64,000 nucleotides of DNA from Pseudomonas yamanorum. Its GTDB lineage: Bacteria; Pseudomonadota; Gammaproteobacteria; Pseudomonadales; Pseudomonadaceae. A model generated the notes under the pieces. That model did not search any database and had not been told where the DNA came from. It was given only the letters and a program-made list of their open reading frames with translations. Position numbers and translations under genes: made by a program. Shown here in pieces: positions 46,179 to 56,005 of this stretch (within the stretch, counting starts at the first letter, position 1; each line of letters starts with the position of its first letter). The stretch covers positions 1,488,001-1,552,000 of the forward strand of contig NZ_LT629793.1 in the NCBI RefSeq assembly GCF_900105735.1. Direction: 5' to 3'.

Positions 46179-47627
46179 TTAGCGCGGGAATGCTGGCGGG
46201 TTAACCCCGGCCATGTCTTCCATCACACGAACCACCTGGCAGCTGTAACCGAATTCGTTGTCGTACCAAACGTACAGAACAACGCGGTTGTCTTGGGTAA
46301 TGGTCGCTTCAGCGTCCACTACACCGGCGTGGCGCGAGCCAACGAAGTCGGTGGACACCACTTCCTGCGAGTTGACGAAGTCGATTTGCTTATGCAGATC
46401 GGAGTGCAGCGCCATGTAGCGCAGGTACTCGTTCATCTCTTCACGGGTGGCGGCTTTCTCAAGGTTCAGGTTGAGAATGGCCATCGACACGTTCGGCGTC
46501 GGCACACGGATCGCGTTACCGGTCAGCTTGCCGGCCAGCTCAGGCAGGGCCTTGGCAGCAGCAGTGGCAGCACCGGTCTCGGTGATTACCATGTTCAGCG
46601 CGGCACTACGGCCACGGCGATCGCCTTTGTGGAAGTTGTCGATCAGGTTCTGGTCGTTGGTGTACGAGTGAACCGTTTCAACGTGACCGTTAACGATGCC
46701 GAACTTGTCGTTCACGGCTTTCAGCACCGGCACGATGGCGTTGGTGGTGCAGGAAGCGGCGGACACGATCTTGTCGTCAGCGGTGATTTCACCGTGGTTG
46801 ATGCCGTGCACGATGTTCTTCAGCTTGCCCTTGCCAGGCGCCGTCAGGACAACGCGGTCGATACCCGGGCACGCCAGGTGCTGGCCCAGGCCCTCGGCAT
46901 CACGCCACACACCGGTGTTGTCCACCAGCAGTGCGTCCTTGATGCCGTACTGGGTGTAATCCACCTCAGACGGGTTCTTCGCGTAGATCACCTGGATCAG
47001 GTTACCGTTGGCGGTGATGGTGTTGTTTTCTTCGTCGATGACGATGGTGCCGTTGAATGGACCGTGTACCGAGTCACGACGCAGCAGGCTCGCACGCTTG
47101 GTCAGGTCGTTTTCTGCACCTTTACGCACCACGATGGCACGCAGGCGCAGGCCGTCGCCGCCACCGGTTTTTTCGATCAGGATGCGCGCCAGCAGACGGC
47201 CGATACGACCGAAGCCGTACAGCACAACATCGGTGCCTTTGCGGGCAGCAGCGTTTTGCTGGCCAACCACGTCGGCCATTTCTTCACGCACGAACTGCTC
47301 GGCGGTACGGCCAGCGCCTTCCTTGCGGAATTTATAGGCCAGCTTGCCCAGGTCTACCGAGGCCGCGCCGAGCTTGAGCTCGCTCATGGCTTTAAGCAGG
47401 GGGAATGTTTCGTGGACGGAGAGTTCGCTGTCGTCGGCGGAACGATGGCGAGCAAAGCGATGAGCCTTGAGAATCGCGATGACTGATTGGTTGATCAGGC
47501 TGCGGCCATAGATCGAGCTCACCACGTTGTTATTGCGGTAGAGCTGACCGATAAGCGGAATCATCGCTTCAGCGAGTGCTTCACGGTCGATCCATTCACC
47601 AAGACACTGGTCGGGCTTCTGAGTCAC
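46179..47627 (-). CDS. gap: Glyceraldehyde-3-phosphate dehydrogenase with N-terminal extension
   Basis: Oxidises or reduces the triose phosphate pair with NAD(P). It is 482 residues, against about 335 for classical GAPDH. Before the NAD site GFGRIGR lie about 137 extra residues (QCLGEWIDREALAEAMIPLI and on) of unknown role. Catalytic Cys is in SAASCTTNAIVP and the His in HSYTNDQN. The long type is usual next to mfd in Pseudomonas. A GTG at 47627 has GGAAGG just upstream; an ATG five codons earlier (47642) has no ribosome site. Confidence 0.9.
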   Translation of the reverse strand: MTQKPDQCLGEWIDREALAEAMIPLIGQLYRNNNVVSSIYGRSLINQSVIAILKAHRFARHRSADDSELSVHETFPLLKAMSELKLGAASVDLGKLAYKFRKEGAGRTAEQFVREEMADVVGQQNAAARKGTDVVLYGFGRIGRLLARILIEKTGGGDGLRLRAIVVRKGAENDLTKRASLLRRDSVHGPFNGTIVIDEENNTITANGNLIQVIYAKNPSEVDYTQYGIKDALLVDNTGVWRDAEGLGQHLACPGIDRVVLTAPGKGKLKNIVHGINHGEITADDKIVSAASCTTNAIVPVLKAVNDKFGIVNGHVETVHSYTNDQNLIDNFHKGDRRGRSAALNMVITETGAATAAAKALPELAGKLTGNAIRVPTPNVSMAILNLNLEKAATREEMNEYLRYMALHSDLHKQIDFVNSQEVVSTDFVGSRHAGVVDAEATITQDNRVVLYVWYDNEFGYSCQVVRVMEDMAGVNPPAFPR

Positions 47628-47981
47628 GGGAACCTTCCACATGTAGGGGCAGAAAAAAGGGGCTACATTATGCCGCCCGACTGCCCTCGGAGCAATGCGC
47701 GACCCACAACAAAACTCCTTGCAAAAAAATATCGCCCCGCTGGAGCCCAGTAAATACGTGGCTTCCAGCGCACCCCCTTCTGAGCCATTGTGACAAAGTG
47801 TCCGTAACCCTCCGAAACATACACCGATTTCGGCACTACATAATGAGTCAAAAGGCGCCTTTGTTTGTCTTAGCCACTACATTTCCTACAAACCGTAATA
47901 GGCTCAGTCAGCAACTGACAGGCGGCACTCCGGGCCGTTACAATTACCGACTTTGTCGCAACGCTTGGAGCTCAACCTTCC
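47628..47981. other. Intergenic region between gap and mfd
   Basis: A 354-base, A/T-richer divergent promoter region. No coding or RNA gene was recognised. Confidence 0.6.
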
Positions 47982-50900
47982 GTGCCCGTTCTGCGTCTAC
48001 CGCTTCTCCCTGCCGCGGCAGGTAAACAGCACTGGGGCAATCTGCCCGGTGCCGCCCTGAGCCTGGCCATTGCCGAGGCTGCCAGCGCTGCCAAGCGCTT
48101 TACCCTGCTGCTCACCGCCGACAGCCAAAGTGCCGAGCGGCTGGAACAGGAGCTGACTTTCTTCGCCCCCGATTTGCCGGTACTGCATTTCCCGGACTGG
48201 GAAACCCTGCCCTACGACCTGTTCTCGCCGCACCAGGACATCATTTCCCAGCGCATCGCCAGCCTGTACCGCCTGCCGGAACTGGCCCACGGCGTGCTGG
48301 TGGTGCCGATCACCACGGCCCTGCATCGCCTGGCGCCGACCAAGTTCCTGCTGGGCAGCAGCCTGGTGCTGGATATCGGCCAGAAGCTCGACGTGGAACA
48401 GATGCGCACCCGGCTTGAGGCCAGTGGTTATCGCTGCGTCGACACGGTGTATGAGCACGGTGAGTTCGCTGTGCGTGGCGCGCTGATCGACCTGTTCCCG
48501 ATGGGCAGCAAACTGCCCTACCGGATCGACCTGCTCGACGACGAAATCGAAACCCTGCGTACCTTCGATCCGGAAAACCAGCGTTCCATCGACAAGGTCG
48601 ACTCGGTCAAGCTGCTGCCGGCCCGGGAATTCCCGCTGCAAAAAGACGCGGTCACGCGCTTCAAGGCGCGTTTCCGCGAGCGCTTTGACGTGGACTTCCG
48701 CCGCTGCCCGATCTTCCAGGACTTGAGCAGCGGGATTACGCCCGCCGGTATCGAGTACTACCTGCCGCTGTTCTTCGACGAAACCTCCACCCTCTTCGAT
48801 TACCTGCCCCAGGACACCCAAGTGTTCTCGCTGCCGGGCATCGAACAGGCGGCGGAGAACTTCTGGAATGACGTACGCAACCGTTATGAAGAACGCCGCG
48901 TCGACCCGTCCCGTCCTTTATTGCCACCGGCCGAACTGTTCCTGCCGGTGGAAGACTGCTTCGCCCGCCTGAGAAACTGGCCGCGGGTAGTCGCCAGCCA
49001 ACAGGATGTGGACGCTGGTGCCGGCCGCGAGCGCTTCCCGGCGCAAGCACTGCCGAACCTGGCGATTGAAGCCAAGGCCAACCAGCCGCTGGAAGCGCTG
49101 TCGAATTTCCTCGGTGACTTTCCCGGCCGCGTGCTGTTTACCGCCGAGTCCGCCGGGCGCCGCGAGGTGCTGCTGGAGTTGCTGGAACGCCTGAAGCTAC
49201 GGCCGAAAACCGTCGACAGCTGGCCGGACTTTGTCGCGAGCAAGGATCGCCTGGCGATCACCATCGCACCGCTGGACGAAGGCCTGCTGCTGGACGACCC
49301 GGCCCTGGCACTGATTGCCGAGAGCCCGCTGTTCGGCCAACGGGTGATGCAGCGTCGCCGCCGCGAAAAGCGCGCCGACGCCAACAACGACGCGGTGATC
49401 AAGAACCTCACCGAACTGCGCGAAGGCGCGCCGGTGGTGCATATCGACCACGGTGTGGGCCGTTACCTGGGCCTGCAAACCCTGGAGATCGATAACCAGG
49501 TCGCCGAATTCCTCACCATGGAATACGCCGAGGGCGCCAAGCTCTACGTGCCCGTGGCCAACCTGCACCTGATCGCCCGCTACACCGGCAGCGACGACGC
49601 CCTCGCGCCGTTGCACCGCCTCGGCTCCGAGACCTGGCAGAAAGCCAAGCGCAAGGCCGCCGAACAGGTACGCGATGTGGCCGCCGAGTTGCTCGACATC
49701 TATGCCCGCCGTGCCGCCCGCGAAGGTTATGCCTTCGCCGACCCGAAAGCCGACTACGCCACCTTCAGCGCGGGCTTCGCCTTCGAAGAAACCCCGGACC
49801 AGCAAACCACCATCGACGCCGTGCGCGCCGACATGCTGGCGCCCAAGCCAATGGACCGCCTGGTGTGCGGTGACGTGGGCTTCGGCAAGACCGAAGTGGC
49901 GATGCGCGCGGCGTTTATTGCGGTGCACGGCGGCCGGCAAGTGGCGATCCTCGTGCCGACCACCCTGCTCGCCCAGCAGCACTACAACAGCTTCCGCGAC
50001 CGCTTTGCCGACTGGCCGGTGACCGTGGAAGTGATGAGCCGCTTCAAGTCGGCCAAGGAAGTGAACGCAGCCATCGCCGACCTGGCGGAAGGCAAGATCG
50101 ACATTGTCATCGGCACTCACAAGCTGCTGTCGGATGACGTGAAGATCAAAAACCTGGGCCTGGTGATCATCGACGAAGAGCACCGCTTCGGTGTCCGTCA
50201 GAAGGAACAGCTCAAGGCCCTGCGCAGTGAAGTCGACATCCTGACCCTTACCGCCACGCCGATCCCGCGCACGCTGAACATGGCAGTGTCAGGCATGCGC
50301 GACCTGTCGATCATCGCCACGCCGCCGGCGCGCCGGTTGTCGGTGCGCACCTTCGTCATGGAGCAGAACAAAAGCACGGTCAAGGAAGCCCTGCTGCGTG
50401 AGCTGCTGCGTGGCGGCCAGGTGTACTACCTGCACAACGATGTGAAAACCATCGAGAAATGCGCCGCCGACCTCGCCGAGCTGGTACCGGAAGCACGGAT
50501 CGCCATCGGCCACGGGCAGATGCGCGAACGCGAACTCGAACAGGTGATGAGCGACTTCTACCACAAGCGCTTCAACGTGCTGATCGCCTCGACGATCATC
50601 GAGACCGGCATCGACGTGCCGAGCGCCAACACCATCATCATCGAGCGCGCCGACAAGTTCGGCCTGGCCCAGCTGCACCAGCTGCGCGGCCGGGTCGGGC
50701 GCAGTCACCACCAGGCGTATGCCTATCTGCTGACGCCGCCCCGCCAACAGATCACCTCCGACGCCGAGAAGCGCCTGGAAGCGATCGCCAACACCCAGGA
50801 CCTCGGCGCCGGCTTTGTGCTGGCCACCAACGACCTGGAAATCCGTGGTGCCGGCGAACTGCTGGGGGACGGCCAGAGCGGGCAAATCCAGGCCGTGGGT

Positions 50901-51431
50901 TTCACCCTTTATATGGAAATGCTCGAACGGGCAGTAAAAGCCATCCGCAAGGGCGAACAACCGAACCTCGACCAACCACTGGGTGGCGGCCCGGAAATTA
51001 ACCTGCGCTTGCCGGCGTTGATTCCCGAAGACTACCTGCCGGATGTGCACGCACGCCTGATCCTGTACAAGCGCATCGCCTCGGCCACCGACGAAGACGG
51101 CCTCAAGGACCTGCAAGTGGAGATGATCGACCGCTTCGGCCTGTTGCCGGAACCGACCAAGAACCTGGTACGCCTGACCCTGCTCAAATTGCAGGCCGAG
51201 CAACTGGGTATCAAGAAGGTCGACGCCGGGCCGCAGGGCGGGCGTATCGAGTTCGAAGCCCAGACGCCGGTGGACCCACTGGTGCTGATCAAGCTGATTC
51301 AGGGCCAGCCCAATCGCTACAAGTTCGAAGGGGCTACGCTGTTCAAATTCATGGTGCCGATGGAACGCGCCGAAGAACGCTTTAATACACTGGAGGCGCT
51401 GTTTGAGCGCCTCATCCCGAAATCTGCTTGA
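47982..51431 (+). CDS. mfd: Transcription-repair coupling factor Mfd
   Basis: DNA translocase that removes stalled RNA polymerase and recruits UvrA; 1149 residues, the normal size. A UvrB-homology region at the N-terminus, the RNA polymerase-interacting CarD-like domain (HIDHGVGRYLGLQ) and the RecG-like motor are visible. Walker A is GDVGFGKT (630-637) and motif II DEEH (731-734). The GTG start has GGAG about nine bases upstream. Probably co-transcribed with csiV, 11 bases downstream. Confidence 0.97.
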   Translation: MPVLRLPLLPAAAGKQHWGNLPGAALSLAIAEAASAAKRFTLLLTADSQSAERLEQELTFFAPDLPVLHFPDWETLPYDLFSPHQDIISQRIASLYRLPELAHGVLVVPITTALHRLAPTKFLLGSSLVLDIGQKLDVEQMRTRLEASGYRCVDTVYEHGEFAVRGALIDLFPMGSKLPYRIDLLDDEIETLRTFDPENQRSIDKVDSVKLLPAREFPLQKDAVTRFKARFRERFDVDFRRCPIFQDLSSGITPAGIEYYLPLFFDETSTLFDYLPQDTQVFSLPGIEQAAENFWNDVRNRYEERRVDPSRPLLPPAELFLPVEDCFARLRNWPRVVASQQDVDAGAGRERFPAQALPNLAIEAKANQPLEALSNFLGDFPGRVLFTAESAGRREVLLELLERLKLRPKTVDSWPDFVASKDRLAITIAPLDEGLLLDDPALALIAESPLFGQRVMQRRRREKRADANNDAVIKNLTELREGAPVVHIDHGVGRYLGLQTLEIDNQVAEFLTMEYAEGAKLYVPVANLHLIARYTGSDDALAPLHRLGSETWQKAKRKAAEQVRDVAAELLDIYARRAAREGYAFADPKADYATFSAGFAFEETPDQQTTIDAVRADMLAPKPMDRLVCGDVGFGKTEVAMRAAFIAVHGGRQVAILVPTTLLAQQHYNSFRDRFADWPVTVEVMSRFKSAKEVNAAIADLAEGKIDIVIGTHKLLSDDVKIKNLGLVIIDEEHRFGVRQKEQLKALRSEVDILTLTATPIPRTLNMAVSGMRDLSIIATPPARRLSVRTFVMEQNKSTVKEALLRELLRGGQVYYLHNDVKTIEKCAADLAELVPEARIAIGHGQMRERELEQVMSDFYHKRFNVLIASTIIETGIDVPSANTIIIERADKFGLAQLHQLRGRVGRSHHQAYAYLLTPPRQQITSDAEKRLEAIANTQDLGAGFVLATNDLEIRGAGELLGDGQSGQIQAVGFTLYMEMLERAVKAIRKGEQPNLDQPLGGGPEINLRLPALIPEDYLPDVHARLILYKRIASATDEDGLKDLQVEMIDRFGLLPEPTKNLVRLTLLKLQAEQLGIKKVDAGPQGGRIEFEAQTPVDPLVLIKLIQGQPNRYKFEGATLFKFMVPMERAEERFNTLEALFERLIPKSA

Positions 51432-51442
51432 AGGACGCCCCA

Positions 51443-52012
51443 ATGCGCCTGTTCCGCATTTTGAGCTTGTTGTTGGTGGTCGTTGCGCCTTCGGCGTTTG
51501 CCGACAGCCCGTACCTGGTGGAGATGATCCTGGTGCGGCAGAACGCCGAGCCGGCGATCAATAGCCGTGCGGCGCCGGAAAACTGGGACGCGGGCGCGCC
51601 ACGCCTGGGGACCGACAAAATGAGCCCGCCGCGCCTGGGCAATATTGTCGAGAAGCTCCAAGCCAGCAGCGACTACACCGTGTTGCTGCACAAGTCCTGG
51701 GAACAGAATCTTGGTGAACAACCGGTGAAGCTGGCCATCAGCGACGGCCAGGAACAGTTCGGCCAGTTCCCTATCGAAGGCACCCTCAACCTGCAGCTTG
51801 GGCGCTTCACCGATATCGACGCGGACTTCTGGGTCAACCAGTTCGACGCCAACGGCAGCGTCATTGCCAGCGAACACCTCAGCCAGCAAGACGTGCGCAC
51901 CAAGAACAACCAGCTCAACTACTTGGACGGCGGCCACCTCGCCCTGCTGATCAAGATCACTTCGCTGACTGCCAAGCCGCCCAGCGCACCACCGCCCGAT
52001 GTCCAGGACTGA
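51443..52012 (+). CDS. csiV: CsiV-like periplasmic peptidoglycan-binding protein
   Basis: A 189-residue exported protein (signal peptide MRLFRILSLLLVVVAPSAFA). The mature start DSPYLVEMILVRQNAEP and the length match the CsiV family. In Vibrio CsiV helps LpoA-dependent PBP1a activation under D-amino acids; the P. aeruginosa neighbour of mfd is PA3003. GAAGGA lies upstream of the ATG at 51443. It lies between mfd and the helicase gene (nine bases before it), probably one operon. Confidence 0.82.
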   Translation: MRLFRILSLLLVVVAPSAFADSPYLVEMILVRQNAEPAINSRAAPENWDAGAPRLGTDKMSPPRLGNIVEKLQASSDYTVLLHKSWEQNLGEQPVKLAISDGQEQFGQFPIEGTLNLQLGRFTDIDADFWVNQFDANGSVIASEHLSQQDVRTKNNQLNYLDGGHLALLIKITSLTAKPPSAPPPDVQD

Positions 52013-52021
52013 TCCAGCACC

Positions 52022-54712
52022 ATGCCCCTGACGTCGTCGTTGACCAAACCCCTGGCCCCTTCGTGGGCCAATCGCTTTAAAGAGCAAAGCCTTGAGCGCG
52101 GCCGGCGCTACGCCCTGGAAAACCGCGTGCGGATCGTCGAGTCCGGCGACAGCACCATCATTGCCAGCTGCGAAGGCTCGGGCGGCAACGTCTACCGCCA
52201 GACCATTTCGCTGCGCGAATCCGCCAAGGGCACGTTGATCCTGGTGGACAGCCGCTGCACCTGCCCCGTGCACACCAACTGCAAACACATCGCGGCGGTG
52301 CTGCTCAAGGTCCAGGAAACCCTGGCCTACCCGGCGGCGGCCCAGGATGCCGAGTTGCTGGAGAAGCTCCAGGCGGTGCTGGATAACCGCGTGGTATTGC
52401 CGCAAGTGGTAATGGAAGACGTCCAACCGGTGCCGCGCCTATGGCTGGCGAGTATCGAGTTCAGCGCCTTCGAGCCGCGCAACGGCAAAATGCAGCGTTA
52501 TATCCAGCATCGCGCAGCATTGTCCTTCAACTATTTGGGCAACTACGTCAGCGGTCAGAAGAACGCCGACATCATCGTGCGCCAGGAACAACAGAGCCTG
52601 CGGATCAAGCGCCACCCCGAGGTGGAGCAGCAGTTTCGCGAACAACTGCGCCTGCTGGGCTTCAAGATCGCCACGCGCCAGAGCAAGGCCCTGCCGGAAA
52701 GCGCCGGCGAGCTGTTCGAGATGGTCAATGACAGCGCCTGGCTGAACTTCACCCTGAATGCATCGCCGACTCTGCGCGCCCAGGGCTGGGAACTACAGAT
52801 CGATGAAGATTTCGGCTTCGACCTGAGCACCGTCGACGATTGGTACGCCAGCGTCGACGAAATGCCGGAGCGCGACTGGTTTGATCTGGAACTTGGGATC
52901 ATCGTCAACGGCGAACGCCTGAGCCTGCTGCCGATTCTGTTGAACCTGATGCGCTCCCACACCGAGATTCTCAACCCGGAAAAACTCGCGCGGCGCCGCG
53001 ATGACGAACTGATCCTGGTGAACATTCCCGGCCTGCCTAACGGCCACGGCCCGCTGCAAGTGGCACTGCCTTACGGGCGGCTGAAACCGGTGCTGGCGAC
53101 CCTGGGCGAGTTCTACCTGCAAGAGCCGGGCACCACTGCGCTGCGCCTGGCCAAGGCCGACGCCATTCGCCTGAACCCGCTGGAAGACTTGCCGCTGCAG
53201 TGGGAAGGCGGCGAAAAGATCCGCAACTTCGCCCAGCGTCTGCGGGACATCAAAGATTTCAGCTGCGAAGCGCCCGAGGGCTTGAACGCCACATTGCGTC
53301 CTTATCAGTTGGAAGGCCTGAGCTGGATGCAGTCGCTGCGCCAGCTCGACGTCGGCGGGATTCTTGCGGACGACATGGGCCTGGGTAAAACCCTGCAGAC
53401 CCTGGCGCATATTCTCAGCGAGAAAATCGCCGGGCGCCTGGACCGGCCGTGCATGGTGGTGATGCCCACCAGCCTGATCCCGAACTGGCTCGACGAAGCG
53501 GCGCACTTCACACCGCAGCTCAAAGTATTGGCGTTGTACGGCGCCGGGCGTAAGAAACATTTCCCTCAGTTGCAGGACTACGACCTGCTGCTGACCACCT
53601 ACGCCCTGCTGCCCAAGGACATCGAGCAACTGGCTGCCCTGCCCTTGCACGTGCTGATCCTCGACGAAGCGCAGTACATCAAGAACCCCAACAGCAAGGC
53701 CGCCCAGGCTGCCCGCGAGCTGAACGCCCGCCAGCGCCTGTGCCTTAGCGGTACACCGCTGGAAAACCACTTGGGCGAGCTGTGGTCGCTGTTCCACTTC
53801 CTGCTGCCGGGTTGGCTGGGGGATGTGAAAAGCTTCAACCGCGATTACCGTGTGCCAATCGAAAAACGCGGCAGCGATGTGCGATTGCAGCACCTTAATG
53901 GTCGGATCAAGCCGTTCCTGCTGCGCCGTACCAAGGAGCAGGTGGCGACGGAATTACCGCCCAAGACCGAGATCATTCATTGGGTCGACCTCAACGAAGC
54001 CCAGCGCGACGTGTACGAGACCATGCGCCTGGCGATGGACAAGAAAGTCCGCGACGAGATTACCCGCAAAGGCGTGGCCCGTAGCCAGATCATCATCCTG
54101 GAAGCGCTGCTCAAGTTGCGCCAGGTGTGCTGTGATTTGCGTCTGGTCAATGATGCGACGTTGCCGGCGAAGGGCAGCAGCTCGGGCAAGCTCGACAGCT
54201 TGATGGAGATGCTCGACGAGCTGTTTGCCGAAGGCCGCAGGATTCTGCTGTTTTCCCAGTTCACCTCGATGCTGAGTCTGATTGAGTCTGAGCTGAAGAA
54301 GCGTGGCGTTGCCTATGCGCTGCTGACCGGGCAAACCCGGGACCGACGCACGCCGGTGAAGGATTTCCAGAGCGGCAAGCTGCAGATCTTTCTGATCAGC
54401 CTGAAGGCCGGTGGCGTCGGGCTTAACTTGACGGAAGCGGACACGGTGATTCACTACGACCCGTGGTGGAACCCTGCCACGGAAAACCAGGCGACCGACC
54501 GTGCGTATCGCATTGGCCAGGAAAAGCCGGTGTTCGTCTACAAGATGATTGCCCGGGGTACCGTGGAAGAGAAAATCCAGCATTTGCAGAAGGAAAAGTC
54601 TGATCTGGCGGCAGGCGTTCTGGATGGGCGGACGACGGGGGATTGGAAGCTGGGGAATGAGGATATCGAGGCGCTGTTTGCGCCGTTGCCTCATAAGCAG
54701 GAAAAGCGCTGA
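52022..54712 (+). CDS. SNF2-family DNA/RNA helicase with SWIM zinc finger
   Basis: An 896-residue SF2 ATPase. An N-terminal SWIM finger (C79-x-C81-x5-C87-x-H89) precedes an SNF2 motor with motif I DDMGLGKT (450-457), motif II DEAQ (548-551), and the C-terminal helicase motif VGLNLTEADTVIHYDPWWNP with ATDRAYRIGQ. Such proteins move nucleic acids or protein-DNA complexes; RapA is a distant relative. The true role is unknown. It follows csiV by nine bases, so co-expression with mfd is possible. Confidence 0.9.
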   Translation: MPLTSSLTKPLAPSWANRFKEQSLERGRRYALENRVRIVESGDSTIIASCEGSGGNVYRQTISLRESAKGTLILVDSRCTCPVHTNCKHIAAVLLKVQETLAYPAAAQDAELLEKLQAVLDNRVVLPQVVMEDVQPVPRLWLASIEFSAFEPRNGKMQRYIQHRAALSFNYLGNYVSGQKNADIIVRQEQQSLRIKRHPEVEQQFREQLRLLGFKIATRQSKALPESAGELFEMVNDSAWLNFTLNASPTLRAQGWELQIDEDFGFDLSTVDDWYASVDEMPERDWFDLELGIIVNGERLSLLPILLNLMRSHTEILNPEKLARRRDDELILVNIPGLPNGHGPLQVALPYGRLKPVLATLGEFYLQEPGTTALRLAKADAIRLNPLEDLPLQWEGGEKIRNFAQRLRDIKDFSCEAPEGLNATLRPYQLEGLSWMQSLRQLDVGGILADDMGLGKTLQTLAHILSEKIAGRLDRPCMVVMPTSLIPNWLDEAAHFTPQLKVLALYGAGRKKHFPQLQDYDLLLTTYALLPKDIEQLAALPLHVLILDEAQYIKNPNSKAAQAARELNARQRLCLSGTPLENHLGELWSLFHFLLPGWLGDVKSFNRDYRVPIEKRGSDVRLQHLNGRIKPFLLRRTKEQVATELPPKTEIIHWVDLNEAQRDVYETMRLAMDKKVRDEITRKGVARSQIIILEALLKLRQVCCDLRLVNDATLPAKGSSSGKLDSLMEMLDELFAEGRRILLFSQFTSMLSLIESELKKRGVAYALLTGQTRDRRTPVKDFQSGKLQIFLISLKAGGVGLNLTEADTVIHYDPWWNPATENQATDRAYRIGQEKPVFVYKMIARGTVEEKIQHLQKEKSDLAAGVLDGRTTGDWKLGNEDIEALFAPLPHKQEKR

Positions 54713-54720
54713 CTGTTAGA

Positions 54721-54811
54721 TCGCCTTCGCGAGCAAGCCCGCTCCCACACTTGACCGCATATACCCTGGAGGAATGCGGTCGGATGTGGGAGCGGGCTTG
54801 CTCGCGAAGGG
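54721..54811. repeat. REP pair (BIME), inverted then direct copy
   Basis: Opposed copies of the main core, here with the inverted copy first. It lies between the convergent helicase and nagZ genes. Confidence 0.9.
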
Positions 54812-54824
54812 CGCACCGCAGTTG

Positions 54825-55835
54825 TCAGTCGATTAACTGAGCATCTCGCAGCGTACCCAACGCTGCCAACCAACGCGGATCCTGCTTGTACTCGGTCGAA
54901 ACCACAGCTTGTCCACGCATCCGCGCAATACGCGCCGATGGCGTGACCTTCATGCGCTGGGCAGCACTCAGGGCCAATTCAGCGGCAGCGCGATCGTTGC
55001 ACACCAGGCCCATGTCGCAGCCTGCAGTCAGCGCCGCCTCGATACGGCTCGCAGCATCACCGACCACGTGAGCGCCAGCCATCGACAGGTCATCACTGAA
55101 GATCACCCCATCGAACTGCAACTCACCGCGCAGGATGTCCTGCAGCCAGCGCCGGGAAAAGCCGGCCGGTTGCGCGTCGACCTGTGGATAAATCACGTGG
55201 GCCGGCATGACGGCCGCCAACTGCTTGCTCAGGCGTGCGAACGGCACCAGGTCATTGGCGCGAATCTGTTCCAGGCTGCGCTCATCATTGGGAATCGCGA
55301 CGTGGGAATCGGCTTCGGCCCAGCCGTGGCCGGGGAAGTGTTTGCCGGTAGCGGCCATGCCAGCGCTGTTCATCCCGCGAATAAAGGCACCGGCAAGCAC
55401 CGCGGCGCGCTCGGGGTCGCCTTCGAATGCGCGCGTGCCCACGACTGCGCTGCGTTGGTAATCGAGGTCCAGTACCGGCGCGAAGCTCAGGTCCAGGCCG
55501 ACCGCCAGTACTTCTGTCGCCATGATCCAACCGCACCGCTCGGCCAGTTGCTCGGCATTCGGGTTGTCGGCCAAGGCGCGCATCGCCGGCAGGCGGACGA
55601 ACCCTTGGCGCAAACGCTGTACCCGGCCGCCTTCCTGATCGACCGCCAGCAGCAGGTCCGGGCGCACGGCGCGAATCGCGGCGCTCAACTCACGCACCTG
55701 ACGCGGATGCTCAATATTGCGCGCAAAAATGATCAGGCCGCCCACCTCGGGCTGGCGCAACAAGTGGCGGTCTTCAGCCGTGAGCCAGGTACCGGCGACG
55801 TCCACCATCAAAGAGCCTTGCAGGGCTTGGGTCAT
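54825..55835 (-). CDS. nagZ: Beta-N-acetylhexosaminidase NagZ
   Basis: Cytoplasmic GH3 enzyme of 336 residues that removes GlcNAc from anhydro-muropeptides in cell-wall recycling, so influencing AmpC induction. The KHFPGHG motif near residue 174 and the catalytic Asp in GVIFSDDLSMAGA are present. In P. aeruginosa it precedes an MTI phosphorylase (PA3004); here a REP and the SNF2 gene lie downstream instead. Confidence 0.94.
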   Translation of the reverse strand: MTQALQGSLMVDVAGTWLTAEDRHLLRQPEVGGLIIFARNIEHPRQVRELSAAIRAVRPDLLLAVDQEGGRVQRLRQGFVRLPAMRALADNPNAEQLAERCGWIMATEVLAVGLDLSFAPVLDLDYQRSAVVGTRAFEGDPERAAVLAGAFIRGMNSAGMAATGKHFPGHGWAEADSHVAIPNDERSLEQIRANDLVPFARLSKQLAAVMPAHVIYPQVDAQPAGFSRRWLQDILRGELQFDGVIFSDDLSMAGAHVVGDAASRIEAALTAGCDMGLVCNDRAAAELALSAAQRMKVTPSARIARMRGQAVVSTEYKQDPRWLAALGTLRDAQLID

Positions 55836-56005
55836 AAAGCTTCCTTAAATAACGCACGCAGCCCGGAGCCCTCGCGAGATCGCATCGCCAGGATTGAACC
55901 TGGAAACGGACGCTCAGCGGGAGCAACGGGCTGTGGGTAAATAGCTGAAATCGGCATGGGCGGCTAGCTTAGCGGATGCAAGCGGCCGCGCACACCCGGA
56001 CCGGG

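Noticed and set aside
5208..54811. Repeated hairpins as a CRISPR array
   Set aside because: The copies are scattered singly or in opposed pairs between genes, not in a direct-repeat array with spacers, and no cas genes are present.
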